The translations under genes and the position numbers were made by a program. Below the pieces are notes generated by a model. That model did not search any database, was not told where the DNA came from, and was given only the letters and a program-made list of their open reading frames with translations. From contig WFPG01000072.1 of the NCBI GenBank assembly GCA_015487755.1, forward strand, positions 1 to 5,469: a stretch of 5,469 nt of DNA, in the 5' to 3' direction. Positions 1 to 5,469 of the stretch are shown in pieces (positions within the stretch are counted from its first letter, which is position 1; each line of letters starts with the position of its first letter). This DNA is from Acidobacteriota bacterium. Lineage in GTDB: Bacteria; Acidobacteriota; Holophagae; Thermotomaculales; Thermotomaculaceae.

Positions 1-3
1 CAT

Positions 4-12
4 ATTATATCA
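4..12 (-). promoter_or_regulatory. possible divergent extended -10 promoter
   Basis: Read on the minus strand, this stretch is TGATATAAT, a perfect extended -10 (TGnTATAAT). The hexamer 17 bases upstream (27-32, GTGATG on the minus strand) matches TTGACA at only 3 of 6 positions. Transcription would start just outside the left edge and run away from the peptidase gene, so any gene it serves cannot be seen. The region is AT-rich and a chance match is quite possible. Confidence 0.3.
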
Positions 13-18
13 ATTTAT

Positions 19-32
19 GTGATAATCATCAC
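19..32. repeat. short inverted repeat, possible operator
   Basis: GTGAT (19-23) and ATCAC (28-32) are perfect reverse complements separated by AATC. The segment also holds TGATAATCAT, a perfect left half (TGATAAT) of the Fur-type 7-1-7 site with a poor right half. It lies about 60 bases upstream of the forward -10 and overlaps the weak -35 of the possible divergent promoter, a sensible place for a regulator. The arms are only 5 bases long, so this may be chance. Confidence 0.25.
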
Positions 33-93
33 TTGCATAAATTTTGATTGTTTAATTTTCTTTATAATAGCCAGGTTTTTTAACTGTTTACTC

Positions 94-102
94 TGGTATA
101 AT
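94..102 (+). promoter_or_regulatory. extended -10 promoter of the four-gene operon
   Basis: TGGTATAAT is a perfect extended -10 element (TGn followed by TATAAT). No recognisable -35 hexamer lies 16-19 bases upstream, which is usual for extended -10 promoters. Transcription would begin near 109, leaving a leader of about 24 bases before the ATG at 133. A second TATAAT at 63-68 lacks both the TG extension and a well-spaced -35, so it is the weaker candidate. Confidence 0.6.
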
Positions 103-121
103 CTAAAAGGAAATAAACTAT

Positions 122-126
122 GGGAG
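122..126 (+). promoter_or_regulatory. ribosome-binding site that sets the peptidase start
   Basis: GGGAG lies six bases before the ATG at 133, an ideal Shine-Dalgarno spacing. The longer in-frame reading from a GTG at 19 has no such site, begins upstream of the promoter at 94-102 and would bury the signal peptide 38 residues inside the protein. The site therefore decides in favour of 133. Confidence 0.75.
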
Positions 127-132
127 TGGAGT

Positions 133-2571
133 ATGAGAAAGTTTTTTATATCTGTTTTTTTATTGTTAACTTTTGTTTTTAATAGTTATGCGGTTAATGT
201 TGACAAAGCACTTGAGTTGATGCTCCCCAACGGCTATACGGTAAATAAAGATATATACATTTCAAAAGACACAAGGTTTTTAACGGAAAAAGGGGAAGTA
301 AAGCCGAATGAGGTTTCAAAAATCATTCTTCCAAAATCCTCAAACCCCTACACAAAGGTTGTTGCTTTTTATGCGGAAACAGGCAAATTTCAAAAGGGAA
401 AGATTAAGGTTGAAGGATACAAAAACATTAAAATTTATTTTGACGGCAAAGAGGTAAAGAATAATTCGGATATTGCCTTAACAACAGGGAAGCATAGGTT
501 TGTAATTGTTTTTTTTGCAGAGGGCAAAGAGGAAAAGAATATAAGCATTGCCCTTGAGAAAATAGACTGCAAAGTTACCACGGATTTTAAAAAGTACATT
601 GACCACAACGATTACACCGATTTCTGGTATCCCTATTACTTTACGACGGACAAAAGCGGGAAATATGTTGCCGTTGTTGTATCCAAGAGGGATAAAAAGG
701 GAAAGAGAAAAGTTGAAACTGACCTTTTTTTAAACGGGGATTTTTCCCATTACATCTCTTTTGAAAATTGCAAAACCCCTGTTTTCTCTAATAACGGAAA
801 GTTTTTGCTCTTGTTGAAAAAGAAAAGCATATTAAAGGTTGACTTAAAAACCCTTGAAAAAGAAGAGATATTCAAGTCTGAAAAATCTATTTCAAAACTT
901 TCGCTTTCCACTGACGACAAAATAGTTTATTTTCTTGTTTCAGATACATTTAAAAGCCCAAAGAGAAACTACGAAATACTTGAACACCTTTACGAAAAAA
1001 CACCCTTTTACAAAACAAAAACCGCATTGTTTTCGGTTAGCATTGACGGGAAAACCGTTAGAAAGGTTGTTGACCCTGATTACATAGACTCATTTGCTGT
1101 TGACGGGGAAAAGGTTGTTTACTTTGTCTCCAGACATATTGATAAATACCCATGGGCTCAAACAGTTGTCTATGAAAAAGACTTAACCTATTTGAAAGAG
1201 AGAAAGATTGGAGAATACAATATAGGCTCAGAAAACCCTGTAGGCTCAACTATTTTAGACGGAGATTTTGTTTACTTTACCGCCCAGAAGGAAGAGTACA
1301 ATGAAAAGATTCCCGCAAACTACTACGATAATTGCCTTTACTCTTTAAACCTTAAAACAGGAGAGATAAAGCCTTTAACGAAAGAGCAGAAATTTACCAC
1401 TGGGATAGACATAATTTATGCTTATCAAACATCTGACACATTGCAGAAAACGGCAGATTCTATAGCAATGATAACTACAGAAGAGGGAAGGGGAGAGGTA
1501 TACCTTTACAGCCTGAAAGACGGAAACTTGAAGAAACTTAAAAGGCCTGAAAAGTTGCTGACAACAGGCTTTAAGATAACCTCAAACGGGATATACTACC
1601 TTGCAAGCGATTTTAATCATTACCCGTCCCTTTACAAAGGAGATAAAAAACTCTTCACCTTTGAGCCTCAATCACTTCAAAAGAGAATTATCCTGTCTTC
1701 TTACGATTACTTCAGGTTTAAGTCAAAAACAGGTTATAACATTAACAATTACCTGATTTACCCTGCAAATTACAACCCCGATAAAAAATACCCGTTAATT
1801 GTTTTTTATTACGGCGGCGTTGTCCCCTGCGGCAACCCCTTTCACCCTGTATTTCAATACCTTTCAAATAACGGATACTTTGTTTTCTTAACCACCCCGA
1901 GGGGGGCAGTTGGAAAAGGGGAAAAGTTTGCCGCGGAGCATTGCAACGAATGGGGGGAAAAGAGTGCTGCTGATTTAATTGAGGCTACCGAATGGATATG
2001 CAAGCAGGTAAAATCAATAGACTCAAATAAATTAGGTGCTTACAGCGGAAGTTACGGCGGTTTTCTTGCCAATACCCTTGCATATAAAACCACTATCTTT
2101 AAAGCGTTGGTTTCAGAATACGGCATTTCAAACATAGCCTCTTACTGGGGCGGGGGATACTGGGGCTACCTTTACGGCATGACTGCCCTTCACGGCACAT
2201 ACCCGTGGAATGCCAAAGATGTCTATGTTGACAAATCCCCTCTTTACAATGCCGATAAGGTAAAAACACCGCTATTGCTTATGCACGGCACAGCCGATGT
2301 AAATGTCCCCACACTTGAATCGGACCAATTCTTTACCGCTTTGAAGGTTTTAGGAAAGGACACTGTTTACATCAGGTTTTTCAACGAAGACCACGGCATG
2401 AAGGGCAAGTTTGCAAACTGGATTGGTCAGGAAAACTTCCTTTTGGCGTGGTTTGACAAATACCTTAAAGGGGAGAGCGGATACTGGGATTACTTAATGG
2501 AGAAAAACAGGGATAAAATAAAGCACACTCCCTTTAAAGACTATTTTAACTATAACGGAGAAAAGAAATGA
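133..2571 (+). CDS. exported S9-family (prolyl oligopeptidase-type) serine peptidase
   Basis: This 812-residue protein is predicted to be a periplasmic or secreted serine peptidase that cleaves peptides. Residues 1-20 are a Sec signal peptide (Arg-Lys, a hydrophobic core, then NSYA before the likely cut at 20/21). Residues 21-155 form an extra N-terminal region; 89-142 read like a small PEGA-type beta-sandwich (YFDGKEV, then TTGKHRFVIV). Residues 160-520 are strand-rich repeats expected to form the beta-propeller gating domain. Residues 525-790 are the alpha/beta-hydrolase domain: YYGG at 559-562 (place of the usual HGGP), TPRGAVGKG, then the nucleophile Ser640 in SGSYGG, Asp722 in HGTADVNVP and His754 in EDHGM, a complete triad. 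The residue two before the nucleophile is Ser, not the usual Gly. It is first in the operon, and its stop overlaps the next start as ATGA. The family is clear; the substrate and exact S9 subfamily (DPP4-like or acylaminoacyl-peptidase-like) are not. Confidence 0.92.
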   Translation: MRKFFISVFLLLTFVFNSYAVNVDKALELMLPNGYTVNKDIYISKDTRFLTEKGEVKPNEVSKIILPKSSNPYTKVVAFYAETGKFQKGKIKVEGYKNIKIYFDGKEVKNNSDIALTTGKHRFVIVFFAEGKEEKNISIALEKIDCKVTTDFKKYIDHNDYTDFWYPYYFTTDKSGKYVAVVVSKRDKKGKRKVETDLFLNGDFSHYISFENCKTPVFSNNGKFLLLLKKKSILKVDLKTLEKEEIFKSEKSISKLSLSTDDKIVYFLVSDTFKSPKRNYEILEHLYEKTPFYKTKTALFSVSIDGKTVRKVVDPDYIDSFAVDGEKVVYFVSRHIDKYPWAQTVVYEKDLTYLKERKIGEYNIGSENPVGSTILDGDFVYFTAQKEEYNEKIPANYYDNCLYSLNLKTGEIKPLTKEQKFTTGIDIIYAYQTSDTLQKTADSIAMITTEEGRGEVYLYSLKDGNLKKLKRPEKLLTTGFKITSNGIYYLASDFNHYPSLYKGDKKLFTFEPQSLQKRIILSSYDYFRFKSKTGYNINNYLIYPANYNPDKKYPLIVFYYGGVVPCGNPFHPVFQYLSNNGYFVFLTTPRGAVGKGEKFAAEHCNEWGEKSAADLIEATEWICKQVKSIDSNKLGAYSGSYGGFLANTLAYKTTIFKALVSEYGISNIASYWGGGYWGYLYGMTALHGTYPWNAKDVYVDKSPLYNADKVKTPLLLMHGTADVNVPTLESDQFFTALKVLGKDTVYIRFFNEDHGMKGKFANWIGQENFLLAWFDKYLKGESGYWDYLMEKNRDKIKHTPFKDYFNYNGEKK

Positions 2572-3503
2572 GCAAAGTAAAAACAGGGGTAATTGGCACT
2601 GGCCATTTAGGCAAGTTTCATGCAAGGGTTTTAAGCGAATTGCCTCAATCTGATTTTAAATTTGTTGTTGATATTGACGAAAAAACAGGAAGGGAATTTG
2701 CGGAAAAGTACAATGTTGAATTTATTAAAGATTTCAGGGAAATTGTCGGCAAGGTTGACGCTGTGGTAATCGCCACCCCTACAATTCTTCATTATGAAAT
2801 AGCAAAGTTTTTTCTTGAAAACAATATCCATGTCCTTGTTGAAAAGCCGATTACAGTCAAAATAGAGCAGGGGGAAGAGTTAATAAAACTTGCCGAAACA
2901 AACAACCTGAAATTTCAGGTAGGCCATATTGAAAGGTTTAACCCTGCCTTTGTCTCATTGAAAAAGCATTGCAAAGGTGCGCAGTTTATAAAAACCTCAA
3001 GGCTTTCCCCCTTTACGGGGAGAAGTGTTGACATAGATGTTGTCCTTGACTTAATGATTCACGATATTGACCTTGTATTAAACCTTGCAAATTCAAAGGT
3101 GAAAAGGGTTACGGTTAAAGGAAGCAAGGTTTTAACGGAAAAAACAGACATAGGCTTTGCCTTGATTGAGTTTGAAAACGGGTGTTTGGCTGAGTTAAGC
3201 GTGTCAAGGGTTTCGGAAGACAGGGACAGAAGCATAAGGGTTTTTGACAATACCGCTTACTATTCAGCAAACCTGAACAACAGAAGTTTGAAAAAGGTTT
3301 ATTACAAAGGAAATGAGATAGTATCCGAAGAGATTGAGGTTATAAACAAAGACCAGCTTGAAGCGGAAGACGGTGCATTTTTAGATGCAATAATAAACAA
3401 TACCGCCGTTCCCGTGAACGGAGAAGACGGGGTTAAGGCTTTAAAACTTACAAAAACAATCTCTGAAATGATTGAAAAGAAGGAATGGTTCAGGGAATTT
3501 TAG
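2568..3503 (+). CDS. Gfo/Idh/MocA-family NAD-dependent oxidoreductase, lipid-A-operon type
   Basis: This cytoplasmic dehydrogenase of 311 residues has the normal family length. The N-terminal Rossmann fold carries GTGHLG at 10-15, and acidic residues at the end of strand 2 (VVDID, Asp35/Asp37) favour NAD(H) over NADP(H). EKP at 92-94 is the family signature. The second domain has DLMIHDID at 161-168, with Asp161 and His165 in the usual catalytic positions. The motif GHIERFNPA (119-127) is, from memory, typical of the subfamily found inside lpxA/lpxI/lpxB clusters of deltaproteobacteria, and it resembles GnnA-type UDP-GlcNAc 3-dehydrogenases that prepare 3-amino lipid A precursors. A nucleotide-sugar substrate is therefore likely but not proven, since no lpx gene is in the window. 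The start is ATG inside ATGA with the preceding stop, with GGAG at 2557-2560 seven bases upstream. Confidence 0.9.
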   Translation: MSKVKTGVIGTGHLGKFHARVLSELPQSDFKFVVDIDEKTGREFAEKYNVEFIKDFREIVGKVDAVVIATPTILHYEIAKFFLENNIHVLVEKPITVKIEQGEELIKLAETNNLKFQVGHIERFNPAFVSLKKHCKGAQFIKTSRLSPFTGRSVDIDVVLDLMIHDIDLVLNLANSKVKRVTVKGSKVLTEKTDIGFALIEFENGCLAELSVSRVSEDRDRSIRVFDNTAYYSANLNNRSLKKVYYKGNEIVSEEIEVINKDQLEAEDGAFLDAIINNTAVPVNGEDGVKALKLTKTISEMIEKKEWFREF

Positions 3504-4384
3504 GGGGTATAAATTTGAGGGGTTTAACCCCCTCTTTTTCCCTTGCCGTTGTAAAAGAAGGTAAATTTGTTTTGCTGAAAGGCTATCCAGATTTTTTGAT
3601 TTACGACTGCGCTTCAATCACAAAGCCTCTTTTAACCTTTCCACTAATTGAAAAGCACCTTGCTTTAAACGAAGACGCAAGAGATTATATCCCTCATTTG
3701 CCGTATTCTGTGAAAATTAAAGAATTGGTTAACCACACATCGGGGCTTATTCCGTGGCTTCCCCTTTACCTTTTTAATAAACCCTATACGGAAACAATTG
3801 TTGAAAAAGGCTTCAAGGGAGAAAAAGGAAAAAAGGTTTACTCATGCTTAAACTACATCCTTCTGGCAAACATTCTTGAAAAAAAACTTAAAAAGCCTTT
3901 TAAAGAAATTTCGGCGGATTTTCTGAAAGATTTTAAAAACTGCTTTATTCCCCCTTTAAAATGTGTAAATGTTGCCCCAACTGAAAGGGGAAATCTGTTT
4001 GAGTTTGAAATTGCAAAAAGGTTTGTGAAAAACCCTGACAAAAGAAAATTCAGGATTAACAGAATTATAAAAGGGGAAACCCATGACTTAAACTCCCATT
4101 ATGCAGGGGGAATTGCGGGAAATTCCGGGCTCTTTACGGATGTTTTCGGTGTCATTAATCTGGTTAAGAATTTGTTGAAAAGCAAAAATTGGCAATTGCC
4201 TTTGTTTGAGAGAGAGGATTACTTTTACCATCTGGGATTTACGGGAACGGGAATTGCTATTCACAAAAGAGAGAATGTATTTGTTGTCTTTCTCTCAAAC
4301 AGGATTTGTCCCGAAGTTAAGGATATAGATTTTTCCGCTATACGCCATGAGATTTTTAAAAAAGTGTTTGAGAAGTTTGTATGA
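3485..4384 (+). CDS. cytoplasmic beta-lactamase-fold serine hydrolase (class C/S12 type)
   Basis: This is a penicillin-binding/beta-lactamase-fold hydrolase of 299 residues, shorter than most relatives (about 350-450). The catalytic SxxK is Ser44-Ile-Thr-Lys47, followed by LVNHTSGLIPW at 81-91. The second motif, normally YSN or YSD, is Tyr119-Ser-Cys here. THDLNSHYAGGIAGNSGLF (199-217) matches the family pattern HDpNA..GGvAGHAGLF, with His-Ala replaced by Asn-Ser. The third motif is HLG at 249-251, within HLGFTGTG, and SNR follows at 271-273. Relatives include esterases, D-Ala-D-Ala carboxypeptidase-like proteins and AmiE-type muropeptide amidases; the sequence does not choose among them. There is no signal peptide or membrane segment, so it should act in the cytoplasm, unlike most of the family. 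The ATG at 3485 overlaps the previous gene by 19 bases with AGGA touching it; a TTG at 3515 is a good alternative start. The end overlaps the next gene as ATGA. Confidence 0.85.
   Translation: MVQGILGGINLRGLTPSFSLAVVKEGKFVLLKGYPDFLIYDCASITKPLLTFPLIEKHLALNEDARDYIPHLPYSVKIKELVNHTSGLIPWLPLYLFNKPYTETIVEKGFKGEKGKKVYSCLNYILLANILEKKLKKPFKEISADFLKDFKNCFIPPLKCVNVAPTERGNLFEFEIAKRFVKNPDKRKFRINRIIKGETHDLNSHYAGGIAGNSGLFTDVFGVINLVKNLLKSKNWQLPLFEREDYFYHLGFTGTGIAIHKRENVFVVFLSNRICPEVKDIDFSAIRHEIFKKVFEKFV
3502..3540 (+). terminator. terminator-like hairpin with a competing pairing (possible attenuator)
   Basis: GAGGGG (3517-3522) pairs perfectly with CCCCTC (3529-3534) across a six-base TTTAAC loop, and TTTTT follows at 3535-3539: the form of a Rho-independent terminator. 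The same C-run can instead pair with the G-run just after the oxidoreductase stop, AGGGGGT (3502-3508) with ACCCCCT (3527-3533), seven perfect pairs that would hide the ribosome-binding site. The two structures exclude each other. The element overlaps the first codons of the hydrolase gene, so it may partly reflect coding sequence. The T-tract is short, so any termination is probably partial. Confidence 0.4.
3503..3507 (+). promoter_or_regulatory. G-rich ribosome-binding site for an alternative TTG start
   Basis: GGGGG lies seven bases before an in-frame TTG at 3515-3517. The ATG at 3485 has AGGA immediately adjacent, which is too close for normal use. The TTG start would shorten the hydrolase by 10 residues, to begin at Arg-Gly-Leu-Thr-Pro, and still keep the whole first strand of the fold. 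The G-run can also be hidden by pairing with the C-run at 3528-3532. Confidence 0.45.
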
Positions 4385-5283
4385 GGCAAAAGAGAGAGAT
4401 AACACTGTTTGAAAGTTTGATGATTGCAATTTTACTTACCTTGCTTTTGTATTTTGCTTCAGACAGGATTTTCTTTGCCAATTTTGTAAAAAAGATAAAT
4501 AAGTTAATTCAAACATCTGCCCAAAACAGTAAAGAGATAAAATTTACCTTTGTTGATTTGCCTGAAGAAACCCCTGTTAAGGAAAACCCGAAGGCAAAAC
4601 TTTATTCAGACATTTCACGAAAAGCGTCAGGGGGAAAGGGTAAAAAGTCCAACTCTCCTTATTCAAAAGGAAATACCCCTGAAATAGTGATTAAAAAAGG
4701 TATGGTTGTTAAGTCAAGGAAAATGAAATCAATGCCTAAGCCTCAGGAGATGCTAAAAAAAGTTGTAAAAGAAAAAGGAGAAAAATCTCAAAAACTCACA
4801 AAAGAAGGGGAAACAGGCACTCAAACCCTGTCAGGGCAGAACGAAGAGAAGAAGTTGGCTAAAAAAAGCGAGAAAAAGCCTTACATTAACACCGAAAACC
4901 TGTTTTCCGTTACAAAGCCTGAGGTTTACAGTAATGAAAACGGAGGCTTTACAATACCCGGAAACTTCTCAATTGACACCCAGGGCTTTGATTTAGGGCC
5001 TTATGCAAAGATAATACAGAGAAAGGTTAAATCTAACTGGATTATCCCCCCCGTTGTTCAAAACCTTTTCTTAAAGGGAATTGTAAAGGTTGAGTTTGAT
5101 ATAAAGAAAAACGGAGAGATTGAAAACCTTAAATTTTTGCAAAAAACTGAGATTGCGCCTCTTGATATGTCTGCCTTTTACGCTATAAAATATTCAAACC
5201 CTTTTCCCCCGCTTCCCTCTTTTATAAAAGACGACAAAATACATGTTAAATGGACTTTTTACTATTATGTGAAAATGAAATAA
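4381..5283 (+). CDS. TonB-like inner-membrane-anchored protein with TonB C-terminal domain
   Basis: This 300-residue protein has a short cytoplasmic N-terminus, one membrane helix at about 10-34 (LMIAILLTLLLYFA core) and a periplasmic remainder. Residues 53-100 (KFTFVDLPEETP, then LYSDISRKAS and SPYSKGNTP) match a juxtamembrane pattern I recall from TonB-type proteins of acidobacteria and deltaproteobacteria. Residues 102-180 are a Lys/Glu-rich linker, unlike the Pro-rich spacer of enteric TonB. The TonB/TolA-like domain spans 205-296: AKIIQRKVKSNWIIPP, the VKVEFDIKKNGEIENLKF hairpin and the conserved NPFPPLP at 273-279. It would either carry proton-motive energy to outer-membrane receptors, needing ExbB/ExbD that are absent here, or work as a TolA-like envelope protein. 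It is last in the operon, starting within ATGA of the previous stop; the ribosome-binding site is weak (GAGAAG, 4370-4375), so translational coupling is likely. Confidence 0.88.
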   Translation: MRQKREITLFESLMIAILLTLLLYFASDRIFFANFVKKINKLIQTSAQNSKEIKFTFVDLPEETPVKENPKAKLYSDISRKASGGKGKKSNSPYSKGNTPEIVIKKGMVVKSRKMKSMPKPQEMLKKVVKEKGEKSQKLTKEGETGTQTLSGQNEEKKLAKKSEKKPYINTENLFSVTKPEVYSNENGGFTIPGNFSIDTQGFDLGPYAKIIQRKVKSNWIIPPVVQNLFLKGIVKVEFDIKKNGEIENLKFLQKTEIAPLDMSAFYAIKYSNPFPPLPSFIKDDKIHVKWTFYYYVKMK

Positions 5284-5469
5284 TCAATTTAATTGCTCAA
5301 TCGCTTTGTTTATTCTTTCAATTATTTTTTTATCTGTTTTTTTGCTGAAGATTATGTATCTCTTAATAATTATTTTTTCCCTGAACGGAATAAGTTTTAT
5401 ATCGTTTTTTAAGCCGTCCTTATTTAAGAAAAATTCGGCTTCTTCTTTTGACAGGATGGCCAAATCAAC
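5284..5469 (-). CDS. C-terminal end of a probable periplasmic solute-binding protein (partial)
   Basis: Read on the minus strand, an open frame enters from the right edge and runs 61 codons to a TGA (5286-5284). It begins VDLAILSKEEAEFFL and ends ERINKAIEQLN. The order of Asp-x-Ala-Ile, a helix with Glu-Ala, a central Leu-Ile-Pro-Phe strand, then RYIIFSKKTDKKIIERINKAI resembles the C-terminal lobe of family-3 extracellular solute-binding proteins, where 'y.afSk..d..l...in.al' is the usual ending. Such proteins bind amino acids or similar small molecules for ABC transporters, or act as sensor domains. Codon use (AAA/GAA/ATA, AGA/AGG) is like the neighbours. The start, any signal peptide and the ligand-binding residues lie outside the window. 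The gene converges on the TonB-like gene with no bases between the two stop codons. Confidence 0.7.
   Translation of the reverse strand, partial: VDLAILSKEEAEFFLNKDGLKNDIKLIPFREKIIIKRYIIFSKKTDKKIIERINKAIEQLN

Noticed and set aside
63..68. TATAAT as the main operon promoter
   Set aside because: It has no TG extension, the hexamer at 17-base spacing is AATTTT, and TTGATT at 44-49 is only 13 bases away. The TGGTATAAT at 94-102 is better.
19..132. 38-residue N-terminal extension of the peptidase from a GTG at 19
   Set aside because: It begins upstream of the best promoter, lacks a ribosome-binding site, and would place a clear Sec signal peptide internally. The ATG at 133 has GGGAG at a six-base spacing.
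1058..1249. 63-codon minus-strand open frame inside the peptidase gene
   Set aside because: It lies fully within a well-supported plus-strand gene, its product resembles no family I know, and its composition is that of an antisense shadow.
2631..2831. 66-codon minus-strand open frame inside the oxidoreductase gene
   Set aside because: It lies antisense to the Rossmann domain, with no ribosome-binding or family signal; a shadow reading.
3059..3250. 63-codon minus-strand open frame inside the oxidoreductase gene
   Set aside because: It is antisense to the conserved second domain, with no independent support.
3853..4041. 62-codon minus-strand open frame inside the hydrolase gene
   Set aside because: It is antisense to the hydrolase gene and shows no domain, signal or context of its own.
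5290..5331. TAATTG ... CAATTA stem followed by seven T as a terminator for the operon
   Set aside because: The six-base stem is almost all A/T with a loop of about 23 bases, so it would be unstable; it also lies within the coding end of the minus-strand gene, and the T-run encodes its lysines.
1..5469. CRISPR array, insertion sequence, phage gene or RNA gene
   Set aside because: No regularly spaced repeats, transposase motifs, terminal inverted repeats, or tRNA/rRNA signatures were seen; coding density is near complete.

Overview
The window (about 37% G+C, estimated from sampled lines rather than computed) carries four tightly packed plus-strand genes that look like one operon, and the 3' end of a fifth gene on the minus strand. 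The TonB-type protein, the exported peptidase with a Sec signal peptide and the oxidoreductase of a lipid-A-operon-linked subfamily all point to a diderm (Gram-negative) bacterium. Arginine is coded almost only by AGA/AGG, and proteins are rich in Lys, Glu and Ile. This fits a low-GC, possibly thermophilic lineage such as a deltaproteobacterial, acidobacterial or deferribacter-like group. The lineage is inference; no marker gene is present.

Layout. Positions 1-132 are a short regulatory leader with a good extended -10 promoter (94-102), a small inverted repeat (19-32) and a possible divergent promoter at the left edge. From 133 to 2571 lies an exported S9-family (prolyl oligopeptidase-type) serine peptidase. 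It overlaps by ATGA a Gfo/Idh/MocA NAD-dependent oxidoreductase (2568-3503). That gene overlaps a compact cytoplasmic beta-lactamase-fold serine hydrolase (3485-4384, or from a TTG at 3515). The hydrolase overlaps by ATGA a TonB-like protein with one membrane anchor (4381-5283). The stop codon of this last gene directly abuts the stop codon of a converging minus-strand gene (5284-5469, partial), whose tail looks like a periplasmic solute-binding protein.

How the genes may work together. All junctions overlap, so the four plus-strand genes are probably co-transcribed and translationally coupled from the single leader promoter. Together they suggest a cell-envelope theme: extracytoplasmic peptide cleavage, nucleotide-sugar chemistry linked to lipid A, a penicillin-binding-type hydrolase, and an energy transducer or periplasm-spanning protein. 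No shared pathway is proven by the sequence. The most unusual local structure is at 3501-3540, at the gene 2/gene 3 junction. There two G-runs can compete for one C-run: one pairing would hide a ribosome-binding site, and the other makes a terminator-like hairpin followed by five T. I found no mobile element, CRISPR array, tRNA or rRNA, and nothing that clearly amounts to a previously undescribed system.
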